Assembly: GCA_029783825.1 (NCBI GenBank)
Contig: JAREIK010010296.1
Location: forward strand, 59,022-123,021
DNA length: 64,000 nt
Source: Sapria himalayana
Lineage: Eukaryota; Streptophyta; Magnoliopsida; Malpighiales; Rafflesiaceae
Direction: 5' to 3'
Of this stretch, positions 32,826 to 47,059 are shown in pieces (the stretch's first letter is position 1; each line of letters begins with the position of its first letter). Below the pieces are notes generated by a model. The model ran no database searches, was not told the DNA's origin, and saw only the letters and a program-made list of their open reading frames with translations. Both the position numbers and the translations under genes were made by a program.

Positions 32826-35689
32826 CACCAGATATAACATATGAAGGGTTTTAGATTACTACAATTCAGGCAAAATTTTGATTTAATGCAAACATGCAAA
32901 ATTCTACTTCACTAAAATCTCTATGTCATGATTTTGTAAACTCTAATGTCATAATATTGTTAGCTATTAAATTCTACACAAATAAGAGTTCAATTTATTT
33001 TTATAATAATCTGGAACACAAATACTAAAGAAAAATATTAGACATTCGCATTATAAAAACCTGCAATAAGATATTTAGAAAAACCTTAAAGAACATAATG
33101 GGACAAGACATTCAATTATTTGAAAACGTGAAAAATCACATTTTATGTTTCATTTTGCTGAGTATGGGTAGAAAGCGTTACCTCAAATCAACCCTCCTAT
33201 ATATAAGATAATTGATGAAGAGTAAACATTAAATAATAAATATATAAACAACTTTAAGAGCTAGCACACTTTCCAGTGATTTGAAATCCATTAAACATTA
33301 AAAAAATTAATCATTAAAAAAACTTCACACTTTTATAAATATACAAGTGTTTAGATATAATATTGTGTTTAAAATATTTTTATAAATGTTACATATATAT
33401 AATTATATATATGTAACACTTTTATAAATATTATATAGTATATATATCACATTTATATAAACATATTAAATATTTTATATTTATATAAAAATTTATATTT
33501 TATATAACTGTTTACAAATATTTATAAATATTTTATATATTATATAAATGTTATATAAAAAATATATAAAAATGGATAGTTTTATGTAATTGTTGTATAA
33601 ATAATTATAAATATTTATACATATGTATAACTATTTATATACAACATTATATGTTTATATAAACATAACAATGTTTATATATAATGTAATACATATATAT
33701 ATATATATTAAAGTATAGACATTTATATATAATGTCATATGATTATATAAATGTATACAAATTTATAAATAATTTTAACTTTTAATAATATTTTTGGAGA
33801 CAACAAAAATAGAACCCATAAACATTGATTTTATTTGTTCTTAAGTTTTAGAAGCATAAAATATTAAGCATAATTTTTTTTATTAAGTTACAGAAGTAGA
33901 AAACATTAAGCATAATTTTTTTTTTCTTATGTTACAAAAGTAGAAAACGAAATGCATACATTTTGTATTATAAATCTATATAACCCTAAAAACTTAAACA
34001 GTAAAATGAACAAAGTTTACACAAACCATTTTTATTTCATTAATGGCAGATAGTCAAAATCATATAAGTGATATGAAAATAGAAGAAATAAGAAGTAAAT
34101 TAGGGGAAAATTAAAAAAATAAAAACCAAATATTCAGTATAGACCAAACTCCGCCAATGATAATCAAATTGATAGAGACAGAGAGATTTATATAGTATTA
34201 TGAAGGAGTGGAGCAATGATAGTATTACATGGTAACAATAAGAGGTAAAATTTATAGGTTGCTCCCCTAGTCCAGTTATGCTTCTCCTCTCTTCCTCTTC
34301 GAAAGATAGAAAAAATGTTTAAGTGATTGAATGTCTTATCATTTATTTTCATTAAAACTGTAAATGTTTAAGTGATTGAATTTATCTCTTTTTTTATTTA
34401 AAAAAAATCAAAAATATAAAAGTAAACCAAAATTATAAAAATTAAATAATTTAAATAAAAAAAATGAAAATGAAATACATTTTATTTAGCAATAAATGAT
34501 ATTATTTCATAAATAAATTAAATAATAATATATAATAATAAAGTATATCATATATATATATATATATTATGGTTATAAATTTTTAAGAATCCAATTTATT
34601 TTTTATGATTATAATATGAAATAATTATAAAGGAATACAATTTCATATTATTTGATATAATTAATAATTTAAAAAATTTAAAAAATTATTTAATGCTAAG
34701 AAGATAAATAAAAAATGTTATATTTATTCTTTTAATAAAAAGTAAAATATTATAAGTTAATTGTAAAAATCTTACTCATTTGTTTAATTCTTATAAATTT
34801 GAGTAGGGACAACAAGTACAACTTTAATTAAAATCAGCTTAGGGTTAGTTTGGTAGTATTTTTTTCTAAGTGTTTATATGCCAAAAAATAATTTTAAGAA
34901 TTTTTAAGACAAAAAAATTTCATTAGTAATATTTTAAATAATATGTTTGAACCCTTAAAAAACACTTGATATATTCTTTTAATAACCATACTGAGATATT
35001 TATTTTTTAAAATTATCAAAATTTTTTTGATGTAATTAAAACAACTATGTTTATCTTTAAATATCAATTTATTTTCTTTTAAATTTTATAAAATATTTGA
35101 ATCTTTTTCCCTAAATTTTAAAATATTTTTGTAAATATTATTTTAATACATTTCTATAATCATTAAAATAATTTTATTTATTTTAAATAATATAAATATT
35201 TACATGTTTATTCATTAATTCAGTTATTTTTATTATTTTTTTAATTTTATCATACAATTAATTATTTACCTTATTAGTAGTAGTAATTTTTATGTATGTT
35301 CATTTATTAATAAAGATATCTTAAAAAAGATTATAATTATATAATTAATTATTTAATATTTTTTAATATAAATATTTAATTATCATAATTAAATATTACG
35401 TAAAAAAAATTTGTATTTTTTTAAAAATTTTATAATAATAAAAATAATTATTTTAGTCATTATTAATATAAATTATTATTATTATTTATATATATTTGAA
35501 AATATTTTTTTATGAAATCCTTTTTTTATCATTATATGAGGAGAATGTGTCTTTGAAGAATCACTCTTCCATTGGCCATGACATACCTTTAATATAAAAA
35601 ATTACATAAAATATTAAAACAAATAATATATAAAAAAAATTAAATAATTGAAGATTAGAGACAGAAATTATACGCAGCCCACATAGCTA
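32826..35689. other. AT-rich 5' side of copy B, no gene seen
   Basis: Three parts. 32826-33300 is single-copy in this window and unidentified. 33300-33800 is ATATAAATG-type AT-rich sequence resembling 52300-53000 of element E in inverse orientation. 33800-35689 is A/T-rich; 34540-35640 is collinear with 17330-18240 of copy A. A less AT-rich patch at 34130-34330 may be the remnant of another transposon but has no diagnostic ends. Confidence 0.4.
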
Positions 35690-35830
35690 GAGAAAAATTC
35701 CTAGATAAATGCATATATTTTGTGAAAATTAACATTTAAGAAATAATCGCTTGTAATAAAATATATAAAAAAACAAATAAAGATAATTATTTAGCAAGGG
35801 AAAATGTCTTGATGTAATTAGCTAGGAAAT
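35690..35830. repeat. Copy B 5' subterminal region, truncated
   Basis: Matches 18260-18440 (CATAGCTAGAGAAAAATTCC, ATTTAAGAAATAATCGCTTG, AATTAGCTAGGAAAT). Instead of the terminus, the TCTA array follows at once. Confidence 0.6.
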
Positions 35831-36483
35831 ATCTGTCTATCTATCAATCAATCAATGTCTATCTACAAATATGTCAAACTAACTATCTATCTTTCTATCT
35901 ATATATTAGTATATCTATTAGTTGTATATTTGTATAACTATCAATATGTTAATATGTCTATTTATCTATATATATATATATATATATATTTTCTATTATT
36001 ATATCAATCAATCAATTAATCAATCTATCTATCTATCTATTTGTCGACCTATCTATATTTCTATCTATTAGTTATCTATCTATCTTTTTATCAATCTGTC
36101 TATATGTCTGTCAATCTATCTATCATTCTGTCTATTCATCAATCATTCTATCTATCTATATGGTTATCGATCTATCTATCTATTATTATATGTGTCTTTC
36201 TATTTTTATTTGTAACTATCTATATAGCTATATATATATATATATCTACCTATTTATATGTCTATCTAACTATCATTTTGTCTATCTTTTCAACTATCAA
36301 TCTGTCTATCTAACTAACTATCAATCTATCATTCTATCTATTTAGATATCTGTCTATCTATCAATTTGTCAATTTATCGATCAATCTATCTATTATTTAT
36401 CTGTTTCACTCTTTATTTATCTGTCTATCTATATGACTATATGTATATTTGTATATCAATCTATAAATCTATTTGTCTATCTT

Positions 36484-36516
<33 letters not shown>

Positions 36517-39488
36517 TTATCTATCTATTTGTCTATATGACTAACTAACTATCTATCTATATGTCCATTTGTGTATCTTTCTATCTGTATAACTGTCTAT
36601 ATATCAAACTATTTATTTGTATATCTTTCAATCTGTCAATCTATCTATAAGTCTATCTGTCTGTCTGTCTATCTTTCTATATTTCTGGCTGTCTATCTAT
36701 CTATCTGTCTATTTGTCTATCTGTCTATCTATCTATCTGTATATTTGTCTAGTTGTCTATCTATCTATTTATCTATCTGTCTGTCTATTTGTGGATCTAT
36801 CTATTTATCCATCATTCTATATATCTATGTATCTATCTATCTATCTATCTATCTGTATGACTATATATCTATTTATCTATTTGTTTATCTGTTTATATGT
36901 CTATTTGTGTATCTATCTATCTGCCTATCTATATATCCATCTAATAATTTGCCTATTTGTTTTTCTATCTATCTATTTTTCTTTCTATCTAACTATCTAT
37001 CTCTCTATCTATCAATTAATCTATCTACATATATATCTAACTATTTATCTATTTTTCTATTAATAAATCAATCAATCTATCTATTTATCTTTTTATTTAT
37101 CTATATATCTCTCTATTTACCTATCAGGCTGTCTATTTGTTAATCTGCATATTTATCTATAAATCTTAATATTAATTTTTCTATCTTTCTATCTATTAAT
37201 CTCTCAATCTAATGATCTATCAATCTTTTTATCTATCCATCCATCTATATATATACCTATCTATCTATTTATCTATTTCTCTATATTTCTATCTATCTGT
37301 TTGTCTATTTGTCTATCTATCTATCTATCAATTTTGTTTATTTATTTATCTATCTACAATTCTATCATTTATTTCTCTATCTATCTATTTATTAATCTAT
37401 ATATTTTACTATCTATGTTTCTTTCAATTTGTCTATAAATATATATCGATGTAATTATTTATTTGGCTATCCATCCATCCATCTGTATGTCTGTCTGTCT
37501 ATTATCTATCTATTAATCTCTCTAATGGTATATTTGTCTATCTATATATCTATCTATCTGTCTATCTAACTATCTATCTATCTAGCTGTTCATCTTTCTA
37601 TCTATTTATATGTTAATCATTTTATCTATCTATATTTCTATCATTCTAAGTGTCTATCTATCTATTTATATTTCGATTTATATATATGTCTATCTATCTA
37701 TCTATTTATCTGTCTGTCGATCTTTATTTCTACTGATTTTTTTTCTATCAATTTATCAATGTGTCTATCTTTATTTATATCAATCAAACTATCTAACTAT
37801 CTGTCAATCAATCTATACATCTATCTATCCATCTTTCAGTTTATATGTCTATTTGTCTATCTATCTATCTATCTATTTGTCTATATATCTATTTATCTAT
37901 CTATCAATGTGTCATTTGTCTATCTATCTATTTGGTTATCTATCTATTTGTTAATATGCCTATCTATATATATTCCTATCTATCTATATTTCTATTTATC
38001 TATCTATCTACTAGTATACCTATCTACCTGTCTACATATCTATCTTTCTACCCGTCTAACTTTCTACATGTCTACAAGATTACCTATCAACCTTCTACCT
38101 ATCTACCTCGTTACCTGTCTACCTATCTATCAGTCTATCCATCTAGCTAGCTATTTGTATGTCTATTTTTCTATTTTTCTATCTATCTATCTATATATAT
38201 ATATCTATCTATCTTTCTAGTTATCTATTTGTCTATCTATCTATCTATATATGTATCTTCGATCTATATGTCCATGTATCTATGTGTCTGTCAATCAATC
38301 AATCTATCTTTATGAATATCTATATATCTAGCTAAATTTATATCTATCTATCTATCTATCTATATGTATATATATAAATCAATATATCTTTCTATCTATC
38401 TCACTTTCAATCAATCAATCTATATATCTAGCTGTCTATCTATTTCTCTATCTATCTGTTTATCTTTCTATCTATTTATCTATCGAACTATTTATCCATC
38501 TATCTATCTGTATATTTGTCTATCTGTATATCTATCTATTTGTCTATTAATGAATCTAACTATCTATGTATTTAACTATCTACCTCTCAATATATCAATC
38601 TGCCTGCCCATCTATATGTCTATCTATTTGTATATCAATCTATCAATCTGTCTTCCTATCTATATGTCTATCTATCTATTAGTTTATCAATCTTTCTATT
38701 TGTCAATCTGCCTATTTGACTATTTGTAAATCTATTTTATCTATCAATCTGTCTGAATTGTCTATATGTCTTATTATCTATCTATCTATCTATATTTTTA
38801 TTTGTCTAATTGTTTATCTACCTATGTGTTTATCTGTTGATCTGTCAACTTGTGTATCTACCTATCAATCTTTCTATCTATTTATCTATCTATATATCTA
38901 TCGATCTATTTATCTGCCTTTTGCCTTTTTATCTATATATCTATCTATCTATCTATCTATCTTCGATTTGTCTCTTTATCTATCTACCTATATATATATA
39001 TCTATCGATCTATTTGTTTGACTGCCTATTTATGTATCTATTTATTTATCTTTCTATCTATATATCTATTTGTGTATTTTTCAATTTGTCAATCTATTTA
39101 TCTAACTATCTATCATTTTGTTCTTTTATTTTTCGGTCAATATATCTGTCTACCTATCTAACTATCTACCTATCTACCTATTTACCCATTTGCTTGTCTG
39201 CTTGTCTAGCTATCTAGTTGTCTATCTATTTCCCTGTCTATCTATATATGTGTCTAGCTATCTATCTGTCTACCTATCTATCTATTTATCTATCTATCTA
39301 CATGTCAACTAATCTACCTATCTACATATCAACCTATTTACTTGTCTAGCTTTGTATCTATCTACTTGTCTACCTATCTACCTCTCAACTTATCTACCTG
39401 TCTACCTGTCATTCTATCTATCTATCTATCTATCTACCTATCTATTTGTGTATATATCTATCTAAATATAGATCTATCTATCTATCCA

Positions 39489-39527
<39 letters not shown>

Positions 39528-40885
39528 TAATCTTTCTATTTATCTATCTGTCTATCTTTCTATCATCTATTTGTTTATCTATGTATATGTCTTTTTATCA
39601 ATCTATTTATCTTATATGTCTATATGTCTATCTAGCATTCAGTCTATCAATCTATCTATATATCTATCTATATATCTATCAATCTATCTTTCTATCAAAT
39701 TATTAATCAATCTATCTATTTATCTAGCTAGCTATCTATTTATCTAGCTAGCTATCTATCTGTCTATCTATATATATGTCTATTTGTCTATCTATCTATA
39801 TGTCTATATATCTATCTGTCTATCTATATATTTGTCCATTTTTCTATTTGTCTATCTATCTATCAATCAATATATATATAGTTGTATATCTATCAATTTA
39901 TCTATTTGTCAATTTGTGAATCTATTTAACTAAAGATCTATCTATCTTTCTTTCTATATTTTTTGTCATCTATCTATCTATTTGTATATATGTCTATCTT
40001 TCTATCTATGGATCTACTCATGTATCTAACTATCTTTTGACTTTTTATTTATAAATCTATGTTTCAATCTATTTATCTATCTATGTATCTATTTATCAGT
40101 TTATCTATTTATATCTATATATCTTAATCTCTATTTCTATCAATCAATCTATCTGTCTATTTAACTATTTGTCTATCAATCTTTCTATCTAAAAGTCTAT
40201 TTATCTATTTGTCTTGCTATATATCTTTTTAACTATCTATCTACATATCTATGATTCTAAATTTTTGTCTATCTACCTATATGTCTATAGGTCTTTCTGA
40301 CACTATGTCTATCAATATATCGGTGTATCTATATATTTATCTATTTATATTTCTTTTTTTCTATCTATCTGTCTAATTATCTATATTTCTATCTACCTAT
40401 CTATCAATCTATCTGTCTGTGTCTGTCTATCTATTGGTCGATTTGTCAATCTATCTAAAAATCTTTCTATTTTTCTATCTATCTATATATCAATTTATCT
40501 GTCTAAATATCTATGTATCTATGTATTTATGTATCTATGTATCTAACATATATCTATCAGTCGTCTATCTATCTATCTATCTATCTGTTTATCTATATTC
40601 ATATTTATCTATCTATTTATATATCAATTTGACTTTCTTTATATCTGTCAATCAATCTATCTAACTATATGTCAATTTATTTATCTATCTATCCGTTTAT
40701 TTGTTTATCTATCTATCCATCTATCCATCTATCTATTAGTGTATCTATATATCTGTTTAACTATCTATCTATCTAATTATCTATCTACCTATCTATCATT
40801 CTGACTTTCTATCTATATATTTATATGTTTATGTATCTCTCTGACTATATTTCTATCTATCTATCCGTGTATCTATCTATCCGTG

Positions 40886-40920
<35 letters not shown>

Positions 40921-41399
40921 TTATCTATTTGTCTATCTATCTATCTGTCTATCTTTCTTTCTATTAATCTATTGAACTATAAGTCTGTGTATCTGTCTAT
41001 TTGTATATCTATCAATGTATCTATCTATTTATCTATGTCACAATCTAACTACTTATTTGTATATCTATCTATTTATATAGCTTTATGTCTATATATCAAT
41101 GCATCTATCTATTTTCTATTTATCTATCTATCTATCTATTTGTCTATCTATCTATTTATTTGTTTGTTTGTCTGTCAATCAATCTATCTTTCTACTTGTC
41201 TATCTGACTATTTGTTTGTTTGTCTGTATATCTATCTATCTATCAATCGATCTATCTATCTATCAATCTATTTATATATCTTTCTATATATCTATCTATC
41301 TTTCATTCTATCTATCAAATTGTATATCTATCTATGTGTATATCTATCTAAATATCTATATATTTGTTAATTTGTCTATTTGTCTATCTATCTATCTAT

Positions 41400-42425
41400 A
41401 TGTCTATCTATCTATCTATCTAACTATTTCTACATATATCTGTCTATCTATCAAACAATCTATCTATGTATCTATCTATCTATCCATCTAACAATCATTG
41501 TATCTATCTATCTTTCTATCTATGTGTCTGTCTATATATATGTCTAACTAATGATCTATTTATGTATTTATTTATCTATCTATATGTATATCTGTCTATC
41601 AGTCGATCTATCTATTTGTCTATTTATCTAATTGTCTATGTTTCAATCTATATATTTGTCTTTCTTTCTATCTATCTATTTGTCTATCTATTCATTTGTC
41701 TATCTATCTATCTGTCTATCTCTCTATTTGTTTATTTGTCTATCTATCTATCTATTTGTCCATAAATGTATCTACGTATCTTACTATCTACTATCTCTCT
41801 CTATCTCAATTTATCGATCTATCTATCTTTCTATATATCTTTCTATCTTTATCTCTATCTATCAATCTATTTTTCTATCTTTCTATCATTCTTTCTATTT
41901 ATCTATCTATATGTCTATCTATCTATTTATCTATCTATCTAACTATTTCTACATATATCTGTCTATCTATCAAACAATCTATCTATGTATCTATCTATCT
42001 ATCCATCTAACAATCACCGTATCTATCTATCTATCTATGTGTCTATCTATATATATGTCTAACTAATGATCTATTTATGTATTTATTTATCTATCTCTAT
42101 GTATATCTGTCTATCAGTCGATCTATCTATTTGTCTATTTATCTAATTTTCTATGTTTCAATCTATATATTTGTCTATCTTTCTATCTATCTATTTGTCT
42201 ATCTATTCATTTGTCTATCTATCTATTTGTCTATCTCTCTATTTGTTTATTTGTCTATCTATCTATTTGTCCATCAATGTATCTACGTATCTTACTATCT
42301 TACTATCTCTCTCTATCTCAATTTATCGATCTATCTATCTTTCTATTTATCTTTCTATCTTTATCTATATCTATCAATCTATTTTTCTATCTTTCTATCA
42401 TTCTATCTATCTATCTATCTATTTA
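41400..42425. repeat. Tandem duplication of a ~515-bp segment inside the TCTA array
   Basis: Two consecutive copies of about 515 bases. TAACTATTTCTACATATATC occurs at 41421 and 41940, GTCTAACTAATGATCTATTT at 41542 and 42057, and TTTATCGATCTATCTATC at about 41811 and 42323. Few differences separate the copies. Confidence 0.85.
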
Positions 42426-42451
42426 TCTTTTGTTTGTCTAATTTCTTTATC

Positions 42452-42456
<5 letters not shown>

Positions 42457-42526
<70 letters not shown>
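42457..42526. repeat. (TA)n microsatellite within the TCTA array
   Basis: About 70 bases of uninterrupted alternating TA, just after the 515-bp duplication. A shorter one lies near 39494-39523. Confidence 0.9.
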
Positions 42527-42530
<4 letters not shown>

Positions 42531-45215
42531 TTCTATATCTTTCTATCTATCAATCTATTTATCTAACAATCTCAAAATCTATTTTTCTATCCATCTATCT
42601 ATCTATCTTTTAATCTATCTATATGTCTATCGATCTATCTATCTATATATTTAACTTTCTATCTATCTATCTATTTATCTTTCTATTTGTCTATTTATCT
42701 ATATGTTTATTTATCTATCTGCATATCATTCTATCGGACTATCTATCTATTTATCTTTCTATCTACTTGCCTATTTAAATATCTATCTTTATATTTATAT
42801 GTCTATCTATATATTTGTATATTTAATTATCTTTCTATTTATCTATATGTCTATCTATCTATTTATCAATGTATCTATCAATCTATATATATGTCTATCT
42901 ATCATTCTTTACATCTATCTATATGTTTATCTTTCTAAATGTATATCATTTTATCATTCTATGTGTCTATCCATCTATTTATCTTTCTAAGTATATTTAT
43001 ATCTATCTATCTATATATCCATCTATCTATCCATCTACCTATTTATGTATCTATGTTTCTATCTATAAATCTATCTATTTGACTATGTATATATCTATTA
43101 ACAATCTTTCTGTCTATTTATCTATATATATATCTATCTATTTATCGAATCGTCCATCTATCTATTTATCAATATTCTCTCTCTCAATCTATCTATCTAC
43201 CTATCAGTCTATCTATCTATATATCTATCTGTCTATCTATCTATTCATCTATCTATCTTACTATCTATCTATATATATGTCTATATATATATCTTTATAT
43301 CTATCTATCTTTCTGTCTATATTTCTTTTAATTTATCTATCTATTTGCTAATCTATTTATCTATATATCTATCTATCTATCTATCTTTATGTCTATCTAT
43401 TTATATGTATATATGTCTATTTGTCAATCGATCTATTGAACTATATTTTTCTATCTATATATCTATGTATCTATCTGTCAACTATTTATCTATCTATCTG
43501 TATATTTATCTATCTATTTTTTAGATATTTATATGTCTATTTGTCTACCTATCTGTTTACCTGTTTATATATCAATCTATCTATATATCTAACTATCTAT
43601 ATTTCTATCTGTCTATCTGTCTCTCAATCTATATGTTTATTTATCTATCTATCTATACATCTAACTATCTATCTTTCTATCTGTCGAAATGTCACTCAAT
43701 CTATATGTCTATTTATCTATCTATCTATCTAACTATCTATATATATCGATCTATCTATCTTAATTTCTATCTATTGATTTGTCTAAATGTCTCTCTATAA
43801 CTTTGTCTATCTATCTATTTATCTATCTATCTATCTCTCTATCTGTAAAATTTTTTAACTATCTATATGTCTATCATTCTATCTATCTATTTTACAATCC
43901 ATCTATTTGTATATCTATCAATCTATCTATGTATCTACCTATTTATCTGTTTATTTGTCTTTCTCTATTTCTATCTATATCTCTATCAATTTATCTATTT
44001 ATCTATCAATCTATCTAACTATTTTTATATCAATCTATCTAACTATTTTTATATCAATCTATCTAATTATTTTTATATCAATCTATCTATCTAAATTTCT
44101 ATCTATCAATATATCTATTTATCTATCTTTCTATTTGGTCAATTTTTCAATATAACTATCTATTTATTTATTTGTTTATCTATCATTCTTTATATCTATC
44201 TATATGTTTATCTATCTATATGTCTATAATTCTATCATTTCATGTGTTTATCTATCTATTTATCTTTCTATATATATATAACTATTTATTTATCTATTTA
44301 TCTGTTTATCTGTCTATATATATATATCTATCTATCTATCTATCTATTTGTCTATATATTTATATTTTTATCTATTGGTCTATATGTCAATTTGTCAATC
44401 TATCTATCTATCTCTCTATCTATTTATATTTCTATCTTTATATTTATCTATCTATCTATCATTTGATCTTTCTATTAGTCTATCTATCTAATTATCTATT
44501 TGTCAATTAATCAATCAATCATTTAAATAATCAATCTATCTATTTTTCTATCTATATATCTATCTCTTTATCTATATCTCTATTAGTTTATCTATATATT
44601 TGTTTCTTTATCTATCTTTCTAACTATCTATCTTTCTAACTATCTAACTATAAAATAGTAAACTTGTCTACGTGAACACCTATCTACCAGTCTTCGTGTC
44701 TACTTGTTTATCTTTCTACTTATCTACCTATCATCATATCTACTTGTATGCCCGACTACCAATCTACCTATCTACATGTCTACTTGTCTAACTATCTTAC
44801 TATCTAACTATTTATGTGTCTATGTTTCTATCTATCTATCTATCTAATTGTCTATCTATCTATCTGTCTATTTATCTATTTGTCTACTAGTATACCATTC
44901 TGCCTGCATACCTATGTACCTATCTACATGTCTTACTGTCTATGTATCTATCTATCTATATGTCTATATGTCTATCTATCTATGTATCTTTTTATCTATT
45001 TGTATTTTATGTATCTGTCTATCTATTTATCTTTCTATGCAAGTATCTATCTATTTAAATATCTATCTATTTGTATATCTGTCTATCTAACTAACTAACT
45101 ATCTATCTAAGTATCTTTTTGTCTATCAGTCTATTTGTCTATCTGTCTATCTTTTTTTCTTTCTATCTTGTTATCAATCTATGTGGCTATTTATCTATAT
45201 GTCAATCTTTTTATT

Positions 45216-45404
45216 GTGTTTTGTACAGAACTATTTCATTTATAATAAAAAATTAAAAAATTAAGTCGGGTTTCAAAAAATATGCCCAAACTAGCACGTC
45301 TGGAAACAATGTGGCAAAGCTGTCTTTGTGAAAGGCAGCCATTGCTAGGCTGTTACTTTTAAAAATCATAAGCTGGCATTATGAATGTAGGCTTTATAGA
45401 ATCA
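45216..45404. mobile_element. Terminal fragment of the fold-back element family
   Basis: GTGTTTTGTACAGAACTATT and the next 180 bases match the inverted repeat of 19841-20917 (GGGTTTCAAAAAATATG, GGAAACAATGTGGCAAAGC, TAATGTCGGCT-like end). The opposite end is missing; the fragment joins copy C directly. Its outer end marks the end of the TCTA array. Confidence 0.7.
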
Positions 45405-46730
45405 GTTTAACAAAACAAACCAAAAGAGTCATATTTTAATGACTTTCAGGTAAAAATAACAAAACAAAAGAATTGAAAAATAATTATCTAATTACTTAAC
45501 TTTTATGTTGGTTATTATTCAAGCAGTAAATAATTATGTTCTTGTTGTTAGTATAAATTCTTTTGTCATTTTTCAATTTTATATAATTAGTGCACATGGG
45601 CACCCAAATTTGATGGAAAGATAAAGTCATTATGGGAGATCAAAGCTGCTCAACGGCATTCTGATTTTGTCCATAAATTTTAAAAAATGAAAGCAAGGCC
45701 TTATTTTATATCCGAGGAAGACTAGCCCGAGTGGCTTAATTATTGGGAGGAGCCAGATGTGAAGAAAAAAATTAGATATCCTAGCAAAAATTGACGAAGT
45801 GAGGTTGCTGGACTAGGTATAGGAATCTGTCAACACACAGGAGGTTCAAATCGAGCATTGAGCACGCTCGAGATTTTGTACAAATTTAAAATTCTAAACA
45901 TATCTATATTTTGTGATTGTCCTAATAGTCCAATAATTATAATCTCTACATGCTATTAATAATTTTGTTAAATTTTTTTATAATTTGTTTTTTTATGAAT
46001 TAATAAAAAACATATTCTAGGCTGGAGAAATTGGGTCGAGATCCAAATTTTTATGAGATTTTCAAAAAGATGCATGTGAAGAAAGTGGATGGGCAGTATA
46101 TTGACAATAATTTTTAGATGATCGTAATATGAAATTATTACTTTAATTAGAATTTATAAAACTACAGTACATTATGAAAATTATTTTGAATGCAAAATAT
46201 TTATTTTATTTTTTATAAATCTAGAATAGGTTTTATCTCTATTTTATCTCAAGACCTAATGGAAGAACGTGTGACAGCTGCTTATCAACAAGTTGAGGGT
46301 TCTATGGATCTTCTACCAATTGACTATGATCCTATTTATTTGAAGACAATTGGAGGTCGAAAGAAGCAGCGAGTGTATGGAATCGGCTCTAAGGGAGTGG
46401 GATTTTGTTGTAGCAGTCGTGCTTCTAATTCATTTGTATCAGCAATGGTGGAAGAGGTAGTCGAATAACAAGCATTGGAAGCAAATGAACATATTGTAGA
46501 TATGGAGACCGAAATGAAAAAGAATGATGAGAATATAACTAAATTGATGGAAGAAATGCAAGAAAATAAAGAAATTTAAAAGCAATGCAATAGCAGATGT
46601 CCTATATAGAGTCACAGTAAGCTGCATTGGCACATCAGATAGCATTTCGAGATCCAGCTCTGAATCCTCATAGGAGAGGCTAGCATTTCCAACAAATTAT
46701 GAGGATGATTGAGTATGAGAATTATTTCTA
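45405..46730 (+). pseudogene. CACTA Transposase_24-type gene, copy C, N-terminally truncated
   Basis: The exons are clear on +. The end of exon 2 reads KESYFNDFQ, donor CAG/GTAAAA at 45450. Exon 3 is about 45591-45890 with CTWAPKFDGKIKSLWEIKAA, later HTGGSNRALSTLEI, the family's HTGGS motif; it has three stops. Exon 4 is about 46022-46117 with LEKLGRDPNFYEIFKKMHVK and a stop. Exon 5 is 46254-46730 with EERVTAAYQQVEGSMDLLPI, IGGRKKQRVYGIGSKGVGF, SRASNSF, then a single TAA (46466) before QALEANEHIVDMETEMKKND. There is a short coiled coil and AHQIAFRDPALNPHRRG at the end. Role as in copies A and B: helper protein binding subterminal repeats. C shows the most readable middle part, with a shorter coiled coil than B. 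Confidence 0.8.
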
Positions 46731-47059
46731 AACTGTTATTTATTTTTGTCTATGTAGCAAATAATTTTGATATTTTTTTGCAGGTTTCAATTTTTTTATC
46801 CTAGTTTTATTCTTTGCTTTTCTGATAAACCAGATTATGAATCTTTGTAGGACACATTATGTTAGAGAAAAGAAAAAAATCATGATTCAAAGCATTCAGA
46901 CATTACTACGGTCCTTCCAATGCATGTGTCTCATATTTACTGATTTCCGCTCTATCAAAAGAGGGCTAGCTTGTCTTATCTTTATTATTCTAAAAATATT
47001 TATTTTTGCACTCTCTTTATCTCTAAACATAATTGCTGACATCTTTGGATTTTTTTAAG
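46731..47059 (+). other. Copy C conserved 3' segment after the coding region
   Basis: Matches, inverted, 8100-8420 of copy A (AGCATTCAGACATTAC, GATTCAAAGCATTCAGAC). Includes TTTTTTTGCAG, a good acceptor. No conserved protein. Confidence 0.45.

Larger units (their letters stand above)
35831..45215. repeat. Degenerate (TCTA)n array, 9.4 kb
   Basis: Tetranucleotide TCTA with frequent one-base variants (TCTG, TTTA, TCAA, TCTT, CTAC), almost without other sequence. TCTA repeats can be read on + without stops as Ser-Ile-Tyr-Leu, so many long frames appear. None has other features of a gene. Blocks with CTACCTATCTACC variants occur near 38000-38130, 39130-39420 and 44660-44800, a sign of separate expansion waves. 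A 24-base unit (ATTTTTATATCAATCTATCTAACT-type) is repeated three times at about 44015-44095. Confidence 0.95.

Noticed and set aside
34130..34330. A possible LTR fragment in the AT-rich part of copy B
   Set aside because: A less AT-rich patch only; no TG...CA ends, primer-binding site or polypurine tract could be recognised.
36041..45098. Dozens of long + strand frames reading Ser-Ile-Tyr-Leu repeats
   Set aside because: TCTA repeats read through all three + frames without stops and give the same four-residue cycle. The frames follow from the repeat; there are no domains, no start context and no conservation.
35831..45215. Tandem organisation as a CRISPR-like or centromeric satellite
   Set aside because: No spacer/repeat alternation and no unit of typical satellite length; it is a degenerate tetranucleotide array.
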